DNA from: Hypsibius dujardini
Lineage: Eukaryota > Tardigrada > Eutardigrada > Parachela > Hypsibiidae
Direction of reading: 5' to 3'
DNA length: 20,228 nt
Assembly (NCBI GenBank): GCA_001579985.1
Contig: LRSR01004287.1
Span: forward strand, 1-20,228
This document shows, in pieces, positions 11,301 through 18,567 of this stretch (positions within the stretch are counted from its first letter, which is position 1; the number at the start of each line of letters is the position of its first letter). The notes beneath the pieces are model-generated. The model did not search any database. It was not told the origin of the DNA and saw only the letters and a list, made by a program, of their open reading frames with translations. A program made the translations under genes and the position numbers.

Positions 11301-12335
11301 TCAATAATATATTTTATGAATAACTAAGTATCCTGGTAACGTCTTGAAAGTCATTTTTTATTGTATTTCAGTTAAAAAAATTAGAAGGGTGGGACCATAG
11401 TGAATGGGTGGGAAAGGGTGGGAATATAGTGATTTCCATTTTTTTATCCTGATTGTGCATGCCCATAGACATTACTAATTTATTTCCTGAGATCTTTCTC
11501 ATTCCACCTTTCAATTTTGTAACTTGTCATGCTGCATTTTTCATGCAAGGCGACAATGCTCAAAGTCAAGAAAGACAGGTTTAGGATGGGAAAAAATAGG
11601 ATGACTGTGATTTCACCCTAATTTCGCGAACTCATTTTTTACCCTCATTGTGCACGCACGCCTACAGACATCACTATTTTATTTTCCTGATACATTTTTT
11701 ATTTTACATTTCTATTTTTAACTTTTTATGCTGCATTTTTCATGCAGGGCGACAATGATCAAAGTCAAGGAAGACGCCGAATACATCTTCAAGTACCAAC
11801 GTTACAGCACCGTCCTGGACTTTGCCTCTCGGTCCGCCCTTCCGCCTCCGCTGTCGGTGGTAGGGTACCTCTTCGACTGGATTGTCGCCTGCTGCGCCCG
11901 CACCAAACGAATCGATCCCGGCCACCGCAAACAGCTGACCCAACCGCGGAGCATTAAACTGATTGACCGACGCAGCGCGGTGATCAGGAGCAACGAATCC
12001 TACAGCTACTGGATGGGCCTGACGAAAGAGTACTACCGGAAGAAAGCGGAGGAGGAACGCGAGCGGAAAGTGCCGGCCGAGCAGTTGAAAAAGTTAGAAT
12101 TTATGACCTTTGATTTACTGGTTTGATGTTTCTTGCATTTCTTCCCTTTTTTGGCGGAAAATGAAATGATCACATATATTTTTGTACGTTTTTCTATAGA
12201 ATAAATGCCTTATCTGCGGAACAAAGTACACTGCGTGGGGAGCTTGCGGTCTTGGGAGAGAAACTGAAACAGCTAGAGGGCACGTGCACGACTTTGCTGG
12301 ACTTCGAGAAAGCAAGGTTCTCCGCGGCCGAGTAA
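1150..12335 (+). CDS. Divergent TRPM-family cation channel, 18 exons, 1,229 aa
   Basis: Exons, all bounded by GT-AG with matching phases: 1150-1218, 1334-1519, 2002-2220, 3042-3195, 5088-5313, 5425-5666, 6042-6151, 6235-6430, 6526-6674, 6775-7091, 7173-7468, 7631-8003, 8047-8282, 9286-9422, 9973-10100, 10192-10362, 11748-12092, 12200-12335. They total 3,690 nt. Order of domains: SLOG/MHR1-2 (about residues 25-290), helical MHR3-4 (about 290-720), S1-S6 (about 800-1070), TRP-box region (1071-1105), coiled coil (1185-1215). The length is close to that of vertebrate TRPM4. The family forms tetrameric plasma-membrane or endomembrane cation channels. The chosen ATG has an in-frame TGA 48 nt upstream (1102). 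Family assignment is from recalled motif order (SLOG, LMVWAVLMNR, FKYQRY, LPPPL). The closest subfamily is uncertain, and ion selectivity or activator cannot be read here. Confidence 0.88.
1602..1943. mobile_element. 342-bp MITE in TRPM intron 2
   Basis: The ends form an inverted repeat of about 30 bp starting TGAGGGAAGGGCTCTGGAAT, with one indel between arms (1602-1631 and 1915-1943). Each end is flanked by TA (1600-1601 and 1944-1945), the target duplication of Tc1/mariner-type elements. The left arm is followed by a second partial copy of TGGAATGGGCCAC at about 1646. There is no coding capacity. It occupies most of the 482-nt intron. Confidence 0.75.
2250..2660. repeat. ACTAAA-rich AT foldback repeat in TRPM intron 3
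   Basis: The first half is dense in AACTAAA/AAGCTAAA words and the second half in their complement TTTTAGTT/TTTAGTC, so the strand could fold on itself. Similar word composition recurs in intron 14 (about 9530-9770), after the gene (about 12620-12670) and at 19450-19700. No clean terminal repeat or target duplication was found. Confidence 0.5.
3611..4197. mobile_element. AT-rich element with TTTATTTAAA palindromes in TRPM intron 4
   Basis: Both flanks of this segment are packed with TTTAAATAAA/ATTTTATTTAAA words (3611-3830 and 4020-4197) around a different core of about 190 bp. The outer ends are complementary (CTTGTTTAAATA at the left, TATTTAAACAAG-like at the right). This resembles a foldback element rather than simple AT richness. 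There is no ORF, and a target duplication is not evident. Confidence 0.45.
4458..4990. mobile_element. Diverged foldback element in TRPM intron 4
   Basis: Two arms of about 170-180 bp are inverted copies: 4458-4640 and 4818-4990. The best part reads GAACCCAAATTTCGGCC at about 4567 against its complement GGCCGAATTTTGGGTTC at 4872-4888, then TTTTGAAACTTGTGGG against CCCCACAAGTTTCAAAA. The loop is about 180 bp. Divergence between arms suggests age. There is no coding capacity. Confidence 0.6.
5425..7468 (+). CDS. TRPM exons 6-11: helical MHR3-4 linker region
   Basis: These exons encode residues 285-722, the cytosolic helical repeats that connect the SLOG ring to the channel. Recognisable blocks are LTMKLNRPNLAR (usual form AxxWNRVDIAxS), ALLWLGRESFVEEFM, the hallmark ALMVWAVLMNRFSLAE (usual LLLWAxLxNR), and FFLAHESCQIWLTRLWEG (usual FxAHxxCQxxLTxxWxG) just before the membrane domain. 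A hydrophobic pre-S1 stretch (LIISALLLFPINFWI) follows, as in other TRPMs. Intron 10 (7092-7172) is 81 nt and has no in-frame stop, so retention would insert 27 residues. Introns 9 and 11 contain TGTC-type repeats. Confidence 0.83.
6675..6774 (+). repeat. TGTC/TGTG microsatellite filling TRPM intron 9
   Basis: The 100-nt intron begins GTATATCTGTG and continues as imperfect TGTCTGTG/TGTTTG repeats to about 6720 before the acceptor TTGGTTTGCAG. The sense strand is U/G-rich. Confidence 0.6.
7480..7592 (+). repeat. CTGT tetranucleotide repeat in TRPM intron 11
   Basis: Imperfect CTGT units, with CTAT and CCTG variants, fill most of the 162-nt intron between the donor at 7469 and the acceptor at 7630. 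It is pyrimidine-rich on the sense strand. A related tract lies at 13338-13450. Confidence 0.7.
7631..10362 (+). CDS. TRPM exons 12-16: transmembrane domain and pore
   Basis: These exons encode residues 722-1070. S1 is FWMFQLFYWVYLAIF (about 800-820), preceded by the TRPM-like APRTKFW. S2 lies at about 827-845, S3 at 890-907 and S4 at 926-938 (LLYMYYRMISVFFP), followed by the conserved DLGPTLYRIKRMI linker. S5 lies at about 952-980, the pore helix and filter at about 995-1012 (FFTLFTAFIQEID), the outer loop carries Cys1017, Cys1029 and Cys1039, and S6 runs 1046-1070. The filter departs from the family: TRPMs have FGEV or FGQI, where this has FTAF. S2 keeps one Glu (VIELGLR) but the S3 residues that complete the calcium site of TRPM4 are not evident. 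Intron 12 is only 43 nt (8004-8046). Confidence 0.82.
8808..8950. mobile_element. Palindromic mini-element in TRPM intron 13
   Basis: A perfect 21-bp inverted repeat (TTTCGCGTTAGACAGGGACAG at 8809-8829, complement at 8930-8950) bounds a GC-richer core. The core is itself partly palindromic (GGAACGTGTG and CACACGTTCC). TA occurs on both sides (8806-8807 and 8951-8952) and could be the target duplication. The element is about 143 bp with no coding capacity. Confidence 0.65.
9041..9072. repeat. CAAGACGTCTTG-type palindrome in TRPM intron 13
   Basis: GCAAGACGTC and GACGTCTTGC form an inverted pair separated by a short spacer, and CAAGACG words recur just downstream (about 9121). Its purpose is unknown. 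It could be the edge of another small element. Confidence 0.4.
10926..11402. mobile_element. 477-bp TIR element with a small ORF in TRPM intron 16
   Basis: The left end CACTATTGTCCCACCCTTTT and the complement of the right end CACTATGGTCCCACCCTTCT match in 17 of 20 positions, and similarity continues with gaps to about 40 bp (10926-10966 and 11361-11402). A second right-end-like copy (GGGTGGGAATATAGTG) follows to 11431. The interior carries a minus-strand ORF (11222-11028). No clear target duplication was found. CACTA-like termini occur in several DNA-transposon groups, and I cannot assign one. Confidence 0.6.
11028..11222 (-). CDS. 64-codon acidic Ser-rich ORF inside the TIR element
   Basis: The ORF starts MSESSSSVADDRSHSDDNEV and continues with an acidic and Gln-rich stretch, then VAKDLKNWYASYANL before a stop. 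It lies wholly inside the inverted-repeat element in intron 16, antisense to the channel gene. AATAAA words follow it on the minus strand toward the left end. Acidic Ser-rich starts are common in transposases, so it may be the first piece of a deleted transposase gene. No catalytic motif is present and translation is unproven. Confidence 0.3.
   Translation of the reverse strand: MSESSSSVADDRSHSDDNEVISDSEQTGSQEAEQLNQPKISVAKDLKNWYASYANLVTDKTILI
11440..11779 (+). repeat. Tandem duplication across the intron 16 / exon 17 boundary
   Basis: Copy A (about 11440-11580) and copy B (about 11640-11779) align at an offset of about 199 bp. The shared block runs through CTGCATTTTTCATGCA (11532-11547 and 11731-11746) and on into GGCGACAATG and TCAAAGTCAAG, which are the first coding bases of exon 17. 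Copy A is thus a partial pseudo-exon with an AG upstream (GCAAG/GCGACAATG) and a GT downstream (ACAG/GTTTAG). Confidence 0.75.
11748..12335 (+). CDS. TRPM exons 17-18: TRP-box helix and C-terminal coiled coil
   Basis: Exon 17 continues from S6 with MIKVKEDAEYIFKYQRY, the equivalent of the TRPM WKFQRY TRP helix, followed by SALPPPLSVVGYL (usual RPxLPPPL). A charged helical rib segment follows, ending VPAEQLKK. The donor was placed at AAAA/GTTAGA (12092) rather than further downstream, because only this gives the phase needed for exon 18. Exon 18 then encodes the heptad-like segment INALSAEQSTLRGELAVLGE and ends SAAE-stop. TRPM C-terminal coiled coils drive tetramer assembly. No kinase (TRPM6/7) or NUDT9-like (TRPM2) domain follows before the polyadenylation signal. 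Confidence 0.83.
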
Positions 12336-12540
12336 TTCTGCGGTCCTCTCGCTGGTTTAATGCCCGGTTTACTTTGGCAAATAATGCTCTTCCCTTTCTT
12401 CCACTGACTTTTCAATTAAGAGGACCCAAAAGGGGTCATTCACGTGAGCTGTACCTATGGTAGTGTATAGCCAAACCATAATTAAACTATACGAGTAAAA
12501 GAAAAAAATTGAATAAATTAAATATTGCGTTATGGGACGA
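12336..12540 (+). terminator. TRPM 3' UTR and polyadenylation signal
   Basis: After the TAA stop at 12333-12335 the sequence becomes AT-rich and has no continuing reading frame in phase. A canonical AATAAA lies at 12512-12517, giving a 3' UTR of about 200 nt. The exact cleavage site is not visible. Confidence 0.55.
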
Positions 12541-12960
12541 TTGAATACACTGCCGTTTCATCCTACTAAATATAGGGTTAAATTGCACAATGAGACCGAT
12601 GAATTATATTGCGATTAAGATGACTAATCTAAACTAAACTGAAAAAGCTGAAGCTTATTATCTTTTAGTAACTAGTATCTCTTTGTATTAGTTTATTTTT
12701 TAAAACAATAAAGTTTAGCAAATTTTTCCAGATTTTTGCACATTCAACAAACAGAAATAGCATTTCCTTTCTGATGCCTACGTTCCCCATACAGCCGTAT
12801 TCAATAACACTAGACAAACATCACTTATTTGATTGCTGGAACGGTTTGTGATTTGAGTGATTGGTGATTTTGACCAACCCGACGCTTTCATTAAGTTGTA
12901 AGTTTAAGTCACGCTGTTTCGCATTCAAGAAAAAAAAGGCGGGAAGACAAATTTACTTGT
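12541..12960. other. AT-rich intergenic stretch after the TRPM gene
   Basis: No coding frame, RNA gene or bounded element is supported here. There are ACTAAA words at about 12620-12670 like those of intron 3, and otherwise unstructured AT-rich sequence. Confidence 0.4.
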
Positions 12961-12962
12961 CA

Positions 12963-13325
12963 AAATTTGATATGATTTCGTTCATTTTTTTCCTGATTCA
13001 ACTTTCGCTGACATGTGCAACCCAGACGATCCCAATTTTTGGCAACTGAATTTGCAACGGTTAGAAGTACATGCACAGCCTCAACCCTTCCGGCAACATC
13101 AAACCGGCCTTCAGGCACTCCAATAACAGCATCAGTCGTTGATTTCAACTTTCATTGCCCGGCCTCGTTGATCTGTTTGTTTTTTTCGTGGTGGAGTTCT
13201 AGTTTCTGGATGGTCTGTTCGTGTTTCAATTCCAATTTTTCCCCAGTTGGAGCTTGGCGGCGTTGTGGCGACGTTGCTGGCCGTTTGTTTCCTCTTAGAA
13301 AGGCACGCGAGCCATAATTAAACGT
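12963..13325 (-). pseudogene. Possible eroded coding fragment (retroelement gag-like?)
   Basis: Reading the minus strand from about 13325 to 12963 gives one frame interrupted by a single TGA (13152-13154). Before the stop it encodes a charged coiled-coil-like segment (LELKHEQTIQKLELHHEKNK). After it comes EGRFDVAGRVEAVHVLL, which faintly resembles the FDVxxxVRLVP start of some Ty3-type gag proteins that also follow a coiled coil. No zinc knuckle, protease or polymerase is present nearby. The gag idea is inference. Confidence 0.25.
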
Positions 13326-13337
13326 AATTAAAATGTT

Positions 13338-13450
13338 TGTCTGCCTCGGTCTGTCTGTCTTTTTGTCTGGCTATTTGTGTGTCTGAGTGTCGGCATGGCT
13401 GTTCGTATATTTGTCGTTTTGTATGTCTATCTACCTGCCTACCTATTAGT
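13338..13450. repeat. TGTC/CTAC tetranucleotide tract
   Basis: Imperfect GTCT and CTAC/CTGC units (for example GGTCTGTCTGTCT and TATCTACCTGCCTACCTA) resemble the repeat in TRPM intron 11. Confidence 0.55.
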
Positions 13451-13940
13451 CTATTTCCTTACTTGCCTTGTCAGCTACCTTTTTCCTGGTCTTAAGCCCC
13501 TAATTCCATCTTTGCATATTTCACTCTCCTCTCGCACTTGCAAAGTATCGGCCAAATTTACCAACTTTCTGCCGCCTCGACACTTCGGGTTCTTGCCGAC
13601 GTTTTTGACGCGCTTTACTGAAGGGTCTTTTGCGTACTGCCATCTGCTGGTTTTTGCTCCGGGAGTTCGCCGTTTTTCATAATGCAATCGTTTTCATTAT
13701 CGGGTTCACTTAAGCTTCTGCCGGTTTCATTTTCATCAACCTTATCGGTGTGGATTTTTCCGTTATCTACTCATTCCTTTGCGCCGCCTAGCAGATTCCG
13801 CTGGATATCTTCAGACGTGTTTATGTTGTCGCCCGTGAACGGTGGAAGCATGCCCGGACGATCGCAAAAAAGAATATTCAAACGCTCCCACAAAAAATAT
13901 TATTGACTTACTTTATCTACAGAACAACAAATAAAATAAG
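13451..13940. other. Unassigned intergenic stretch
   Basis: Open frames occur on both strands but none has a recognisable domain. On the minus strand a charged frame beginning MLPPFTGDNINTSEDIQRNL (about 13854) is broken by several stops and could belong to the same eroded element as the fragment at 12963-13325. Confidence 0.3.
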
Positions 13941-13944
13941 CAGA

Positions 13945-14125
13945 AAACGTCATGGAGGCAAATCAATCGATCGATTGAGGATGAGGTTGTAGCAGTATAA
14001 TAGCTCAATCAATCAATCAATCTTTAGGCGTAAAACTAATGAACCAGTCGTAAATATCTTAAATCAATCAATCAGTTGGAACAAAAAATTTCATGTTCAA
14101 CTTCAATAATCAATCAATCAAATAA
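13945..14125. repeat. Clusters of AATC tetranucleotide repeats
   Basis: AATCAATCAATC runs occur at about 13957, 14006-14022, 14064-14076 and 14108-14121. The same unit recurs in the hairpin element at 14421 and in the element at 18143. Confidence 0.7.
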
Positions 14126-14437
14126 AGCCGTAACCGATCAACTTTTGAAACTTTTTACGATTGCCTCGCAATCATCCAGTCATTCCGTCTGCTTAAACAT
14201 CGCATCAGCCTTGCGCTGAGGCGGCGGTGGTTTCTTGGCAGGCGGGAATTTATTACGCCTGTGATCTCATATGTTGGTATGAGTAAAATATTCCTCAACA
14301 TTAGGACTTCTTTTAGGAGACCGCGTGAACGGAAACTGGAGCAAACAAAAAACTTGGCGTGGAAGGCAAAAGCTAGAGTTCGGCGTAGGCAACATTTTCG
14401 GGCTCGACAAAACGCACTCTGTCGGGGCACGATCTGA
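14126..14437 (+). other. Unidentified basic open frame
   Basis: After a TAA the plus strand stays open for about 100 codons to a TGA at about 14436. It encodes an Arg-rich segment (LALRRRWFLGRREF and KAKARVRRRQHF) without an early Met. The opposite strand is open too. It runs into the left arm of the following hairpin. It may be the remnant of an element, but nothing identifies it. Confidence 0.15.
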
Positions 14438-14776
14438 AACATGGACTGTAGTGAGTGTACTGGATTCCTGTACTGGACTCGTGTACTGTATGTACTGACT
14501 TTGGAACATATTCAACAAAAAGTTAGTCAATCAACAATCAACCAAATAAGCAACACATGACTTTCAGTCAAGCAATCAATCGACGGCACACAGCTACAAG
14601 TCTATTGAGGCAATTGCCGTCAATTGATTGCTTGATTGAAAGTCATGTGCTGTTCATTTGGTTGATTGTTGATTGACTAACTTTTTGTTGAATATGTTCC
14701 AAAGTCAGTACAGTACGCGAGTACAGTACAGGAGTCCAGTACAGTCAGTACAGTCTATGTTTTAGATCGTGCCCTC
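14421..14776. mobile_element. Long hairpin (foldback) element of about 356 bp
   Basis: Left arm 14421-14588 and right arm 14615-14776 are inverted copies of each other with few mismatches, separated by a 26-nt loop. Inside each arm are GTACTG/CAGTAC words, a long identical stretch around TTTGGAACATATTCAACAAA, and AATC-type words. The high arm identity implies recent origin or gene conversion. There is no coding capacity. Confidence 0.75.
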
Positions 14777-15241
14777 TGTCAGCAGCCAAAAAGGCAGCTT
14801 AAAAGCTGCTTAAAAATTTTACTGAAACAGGGTTATTGAAACGTTTGCTGAAACCAGGGGACTAATCCGAAATTTCAACAATCAAATAGGTGATATTTGT
14901 TTAATGCTAATATCGTTAACTAAACGACACATTTTTGATGGGTGTATTACTGCAGGGGCACACAGTACTAGTACAAGTTTAAGTTTCATTTTGTTTCGTT
15001 CCTGGTTTCAGCTTCAGGTTTGGCCGTCCACTTCTCGTGTATAAAGCATGATCTGATTGGTCTGTAGAACAACAGGAACAAAATGCGACCAACGTATGAT
15101 ACTCACAGCTGCGTGCTTTTGATTTGCCTTTTGAGCCATAACCGAAATTCTTGCATACGCACTGCCGAGTACCGCATATATTTGCATGTCGATCGGTTTG
15201 TACAACGGGAGCCACACACAAACACGGAACCAAGGCCGTGC
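14777..15241. other. Intergenic stretch between hairpin and LINE remnant
   Basis: No gene is supported. The right part (from about 15083) is open in the same frame as the LINE remnant and may be its unrecognisable upstream part. Confidence 0.35.
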
Positions 15242-15964
15242 GTGGACAGGTCTATCCAGACAATTCATCCCTCGCATTTGTGCTTCCGGAACAAGCCGGA
15301 CCTATTCGCCGATGAATCTTGCCTATCCCGTGTGATCCGGTGTTTCCCAGATTCCGTGGCCTTTCGGACCGACCTCGACTCTGCTGCGCTATGGACTCAT
15401 CGAAAGAGACTGTCGTTCAATACTGCCAACTCCATCCGCATTCGTCTGTCAAAGAAGCTTTACCGGTCTCCCATTCCAATGTACCGTCTCAGAAGAATTC
15501 CGATTCTACACGCCAAGTTGACCAAGTACCTGGGTGTTCACATTGACCAGAGTTTGTCATGGAATGCACACACCCCAACTGTGGTGGCTAAGGCAAACCA
15601 ACGCGTCCGTTATCTGCAATCTCTTTTATCCCGAACCTACCAGCGCGCCGAATTGCGCTCTTCAAGAGCTTTGTTTTGACTCTGCTTCACTACTGTGTCG
15701 CAGTAACCAATCCCCATTCCAAGATGCTGCTGGACCATTCATTCTCATTACTGCCACCTCTGCTGTTGCAGGTAATACCCGACGGATCGGGTAATCCTGG
15801 ACTACCCCAAAGCGGTTCAATTGCGCTGCCGGACTCTGGACGGGAATGGAACACCCTTGGTCGTCTTCCATCGATCTTTCTCCCACCTCGTAAACCGGAT
15901 ATGGAATCACTTACCTCTGGAACCGGAAGCTTTTTTAATTGTGAACTTCTTTAAGAGTAGCTAA
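15242..15964 (+). pseudogene. Non-LTR retrotransposon reverse transcriptase remnant
   Basis: Frame 1 (to 15679) carries LFADES at about 15302, the eroded form of the catalytic FADD box, then DLDSAALWTHRKRLSFN and KYLGVHIDQSLSWNAH, hallmarks of jockey/CR1/L2-like polymerase thumb regions. After a stop, LLHYCVAVTNPHSK continues one frame away, and NRIWNHLPLEPEAF then returns in frame 1 to a TAA at 15962-15964. This last motif is the usual C-terminal end of these ORFs. With the second Asp of the catalytic pair lost and frameshifts present, it is dead. Only the 3' part of the element is preserved. Confidence 0.75.
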
Positions 15965-16225
15965 GACGGTATGAATTGAAGTCAACTGTCCTGCGCGAAG
16001 GAATACTTGTTTGAATGTTAGTTGTCTTTTTTTACCTGAAACCTTCAGTACATAATATTACTGGCCCCCATTTTTTCTTTGCCTTACTCTACTCTACTTA
16101 CTGCTCATTGTTTCCTGTTCTCTATTTGTGTGCTTTTTGAGGGTTTTTATTGAGAAAATGTCGCTGCCTCGAGCGGAGAGTTATCTCCGGTGCAATGCGA
16201 CGTTAAGAAATTAAAGAATAGGATT
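15965..16225 (+). mobile_element. Probable 3' UTR and tail of the LINE remnant
   Basis: Directly after the polymerase stop comes a noncoding stretch. It ends with a short stem-like GAGAGTTATCTCCGGTGCAA and GCGACGTTAAGAAATTAAAGAA. A GCGACGTTAA-plus-A-rich simple repeat ending is typical of several invertebrate LINE tails. The exact 3' junction is a guess. Confidence 0.4.
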
Positions 16226-17128
16226 TCCCCCAGAGGACAAAATCTGTTTATAACTGGAGTCGTCGTCCTTCGTCATCATCACCCCCACCCTCGCCGGCGC
16301 GCGGTCACGGTGTGGATTTTTGATTTTATAATTAGCGTTAAGACTGCGGCGTCGAGGCGCTCGGCGCCCTTCTACCTTTGTTCTTCTCGTTCTGGTCTAT
16401 TTGATTGTTATTTCTGTCGACTGTATTGTATACTATATTAAGGATGGTAAATAACCCGCTTTGCGGCCGTCCCGCCACGTGGCATCGCGTTTGCCCATGC
16501 ATTTCAGACATAGAACCAGTACCTCATGACAATGCTCCTTTCCTCGCACTGTGCCTCCCCGGAGAAAGAAGTTATCTAATCAACCAACTTCTCAATTCGT
16601 GTCTCAAACATATCGTTATCATAAACATGTCGTACGACTTGACAGATCGCACCAAGACAGTATTTACCCGGGCATAATATATAGAAGTACATTTGGCTTA
16701 TGATACGGTACATGTAATGATTGGTATTCCGCCCGCCGGAAACGGTGCTTGCTCGCGCGAAGCGCGTGTACAGAACTCTATTAACACTTACGACCCTCCC
16801 TCAATACTTCATTTGGTTTCGTACCCGCAGCCGAGCGAAGCGAGGCTAGGTACCTCGTGTGCGAGGCGTAGGAGAAAAGCCAAGCCTGCTGATAATGCTC
16901 TCAGGCAACGATTCAGTTGCCTGTATTTCATTAATTTCAATGCCTTCAATCTGCCGGAAAATCCCTGCTCAATCCAAGCTAAAGAAATAAATCACAAATT
17001 TTAAGGCTTGCTTGTCAGAACATTAGTTTTCTAAAGGTTTCATTGGTGCTAAACTTAGAGAACCGAATGTCCTTATGCGAATAATCGGGATAAAAAATGC
17101 TTCTTAATACGATTTTTATAAGAATGCA
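16226..17128. other. Unassigned intergenic stretch with GC-rich GAA-loop palindromes
   Basis: Several open frames exist but none has a recognisable domain. Notable are short palindromes with a GAA/TTC centre: CGCGCGAAGCGCG (about 16756) and GAGCGAAGCGAG-type (about 16834), plus CCTCG..CGAGG (about 16853-16866). Base composition is GC-richer than the flanks. This could be part of an unrecognised element. Confidence 0.35.
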
Positions 17129-17311
17129 AATTGTCGGCGTTCAAAATGTCTGGGTACATGTTGTGTCCGAATATGGACTCAGATGTACGACATTTCGGTA
17201 TACGAGTTGTCGGGGTACCAAATGTCTGGGTACAAATTGTGCCCGGATACGAATTCAGAGGTACAACATGTCGATATACGAGTTATCGGGGTACGAAATG
17301 TCGGGGTACCA
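17129..17311. repeat. 76-bp tandem repeat, about 2.4 copies, with about 15-bp subrepeats
   Basis: Units begin at 17129, 17205 and 17281, each exactly 76 bp apart, with starts such as AGTTGTCGGGGTACC. Inside each unit a word of about 15 bp (ATGTCGGGGTACGAA-like) recurs with drift, so the array is nested. It lies about 180 bp beyond the NTR gene stop, in its likely 3' flank or UTR. Confidence 0.75.
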
Positions 17312-17491
17312 CGAGGGGTGCACGAGGACGTATGAAGACAAAAAAGGAAGCTACCATACAGCAATCATGGGGATCTCATCACATCCCCCACGACTTCAGT
17401 GCGCAACGACGGCGACGACAACGACGTTTGGCATTAAAAAATCACAAACGATCAAGTCAGAGAAAAGAGTTCAACAAATTAGCCCGCGACC

Positions 17492-18530
17492 TCAAAAGCC
17501 GTTAGCCTTCTTCCCTCGTTGAGGCTTTTTTGGGGGCGCACTAAATGTCCCCGCTTGAGAGGAGCCATTCGGTACTACCACTCTGGATGAGGGAGAGGAA
17601 GAGGATGTAGCGCATTTGAGATTCAGTAAGCGCTTTTCCGCCTGCCGGAAATCGCGGCTGTTTTGTCCGCTGAACCACGGCAGAATTAGCTGCATCCCGA
17701 TCTGCATGGGCTGCGGTAATCCGAGACGGTGAAGCGTGATGGACGGTCGGCTCTGCTGTCGGGCGTGGTTGCCGGGGATGAAGTTCCCCATGACGAGGTA
17801 GAGTTGGGAGCGCAGCTCCACTTTTTCGGCACACAAATGCCGGCAGGTGTTGGACACCCGCTCCGGCTCGAAGAGGAACTCGATGCTCTTTGCGAGTTTG
17901 AGTTGCTCCTCCAGGGAGGTGTGGTTGACGGCTGTAAGGGACTTGGGGGTGAGTTTGAGCAGTTTCGGACGCTTCACCAGGAAGACGCCGCGGCGGGTGA
18001 AACGGCGGAACCGCACCTTTGCCACTGAAAACATTATAGGTCCATTTAGTGTTATTATAAAATAGACTTTAATTTAAAGCTTAGCAGTATAATATATGTT
18101 ATATAAAGATGTTTATAATATAATTCTATAATATAAAACATATGAGGGGCACTCCAAAAGTCTTGGCACTCGGTCATTTAATCTACACCAAGCGACTGCT
18201 TTTCGAACCACTCAACATAGGTACAGTAGTTAAATCAAACAGCTCAGCACATGTAGTTAGATCATGGCATCATAAGCGGTAAATCCGAGTTTCACAGACC
18301 TGCATGCAGAGATCTGAGAGGAATTTCTTTTGGAAGACCCACTTCTCAATACTATTGCAGCCGTATATTAAGTTGCTTTAAATGGACTTCTATGCAGACA
18401 AACACAGTTTCGCTACTGGATGAGACAAGAGACACTTTCCCTGCAACTGGTTGCTGCAATTCGCAAAAGATTCAGAATGTAGATGGGTGTGCACAGTGGC
18501 TAGAACAAATGCCGACACTCTGTTGAGCAT

Positions 18531-18567
<37 letters not shown>

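Noticed and set aside
12093-12126. Exon 17 extended to the stop at 12124 or to a donor at 12121
   Set aside because: Either choice breaks the phase with the coiled-coil exon 18. The GTTAGA donor at 12093 gives a continuous TRPM-like C terminus.
12200-12415. Alternative frame of exon 18 starting NKCLICGTKYTAWGACG
   Set aside because: It is open for longer but has no similarity to TRPM tails and requires a different upstream donor.
13957-14121. CRISPR array
   Set aside because: The repeats are AATC microsatellites with irregular spacing, in a eukaryotic context.
17131-17522. Plus-strand ORFs of 124 and 141 codons over the 76-bp repeat
   Set aside because: Their openness follows from the repeat period, and their ends run antisense into the NTR gene. 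No domain is present.
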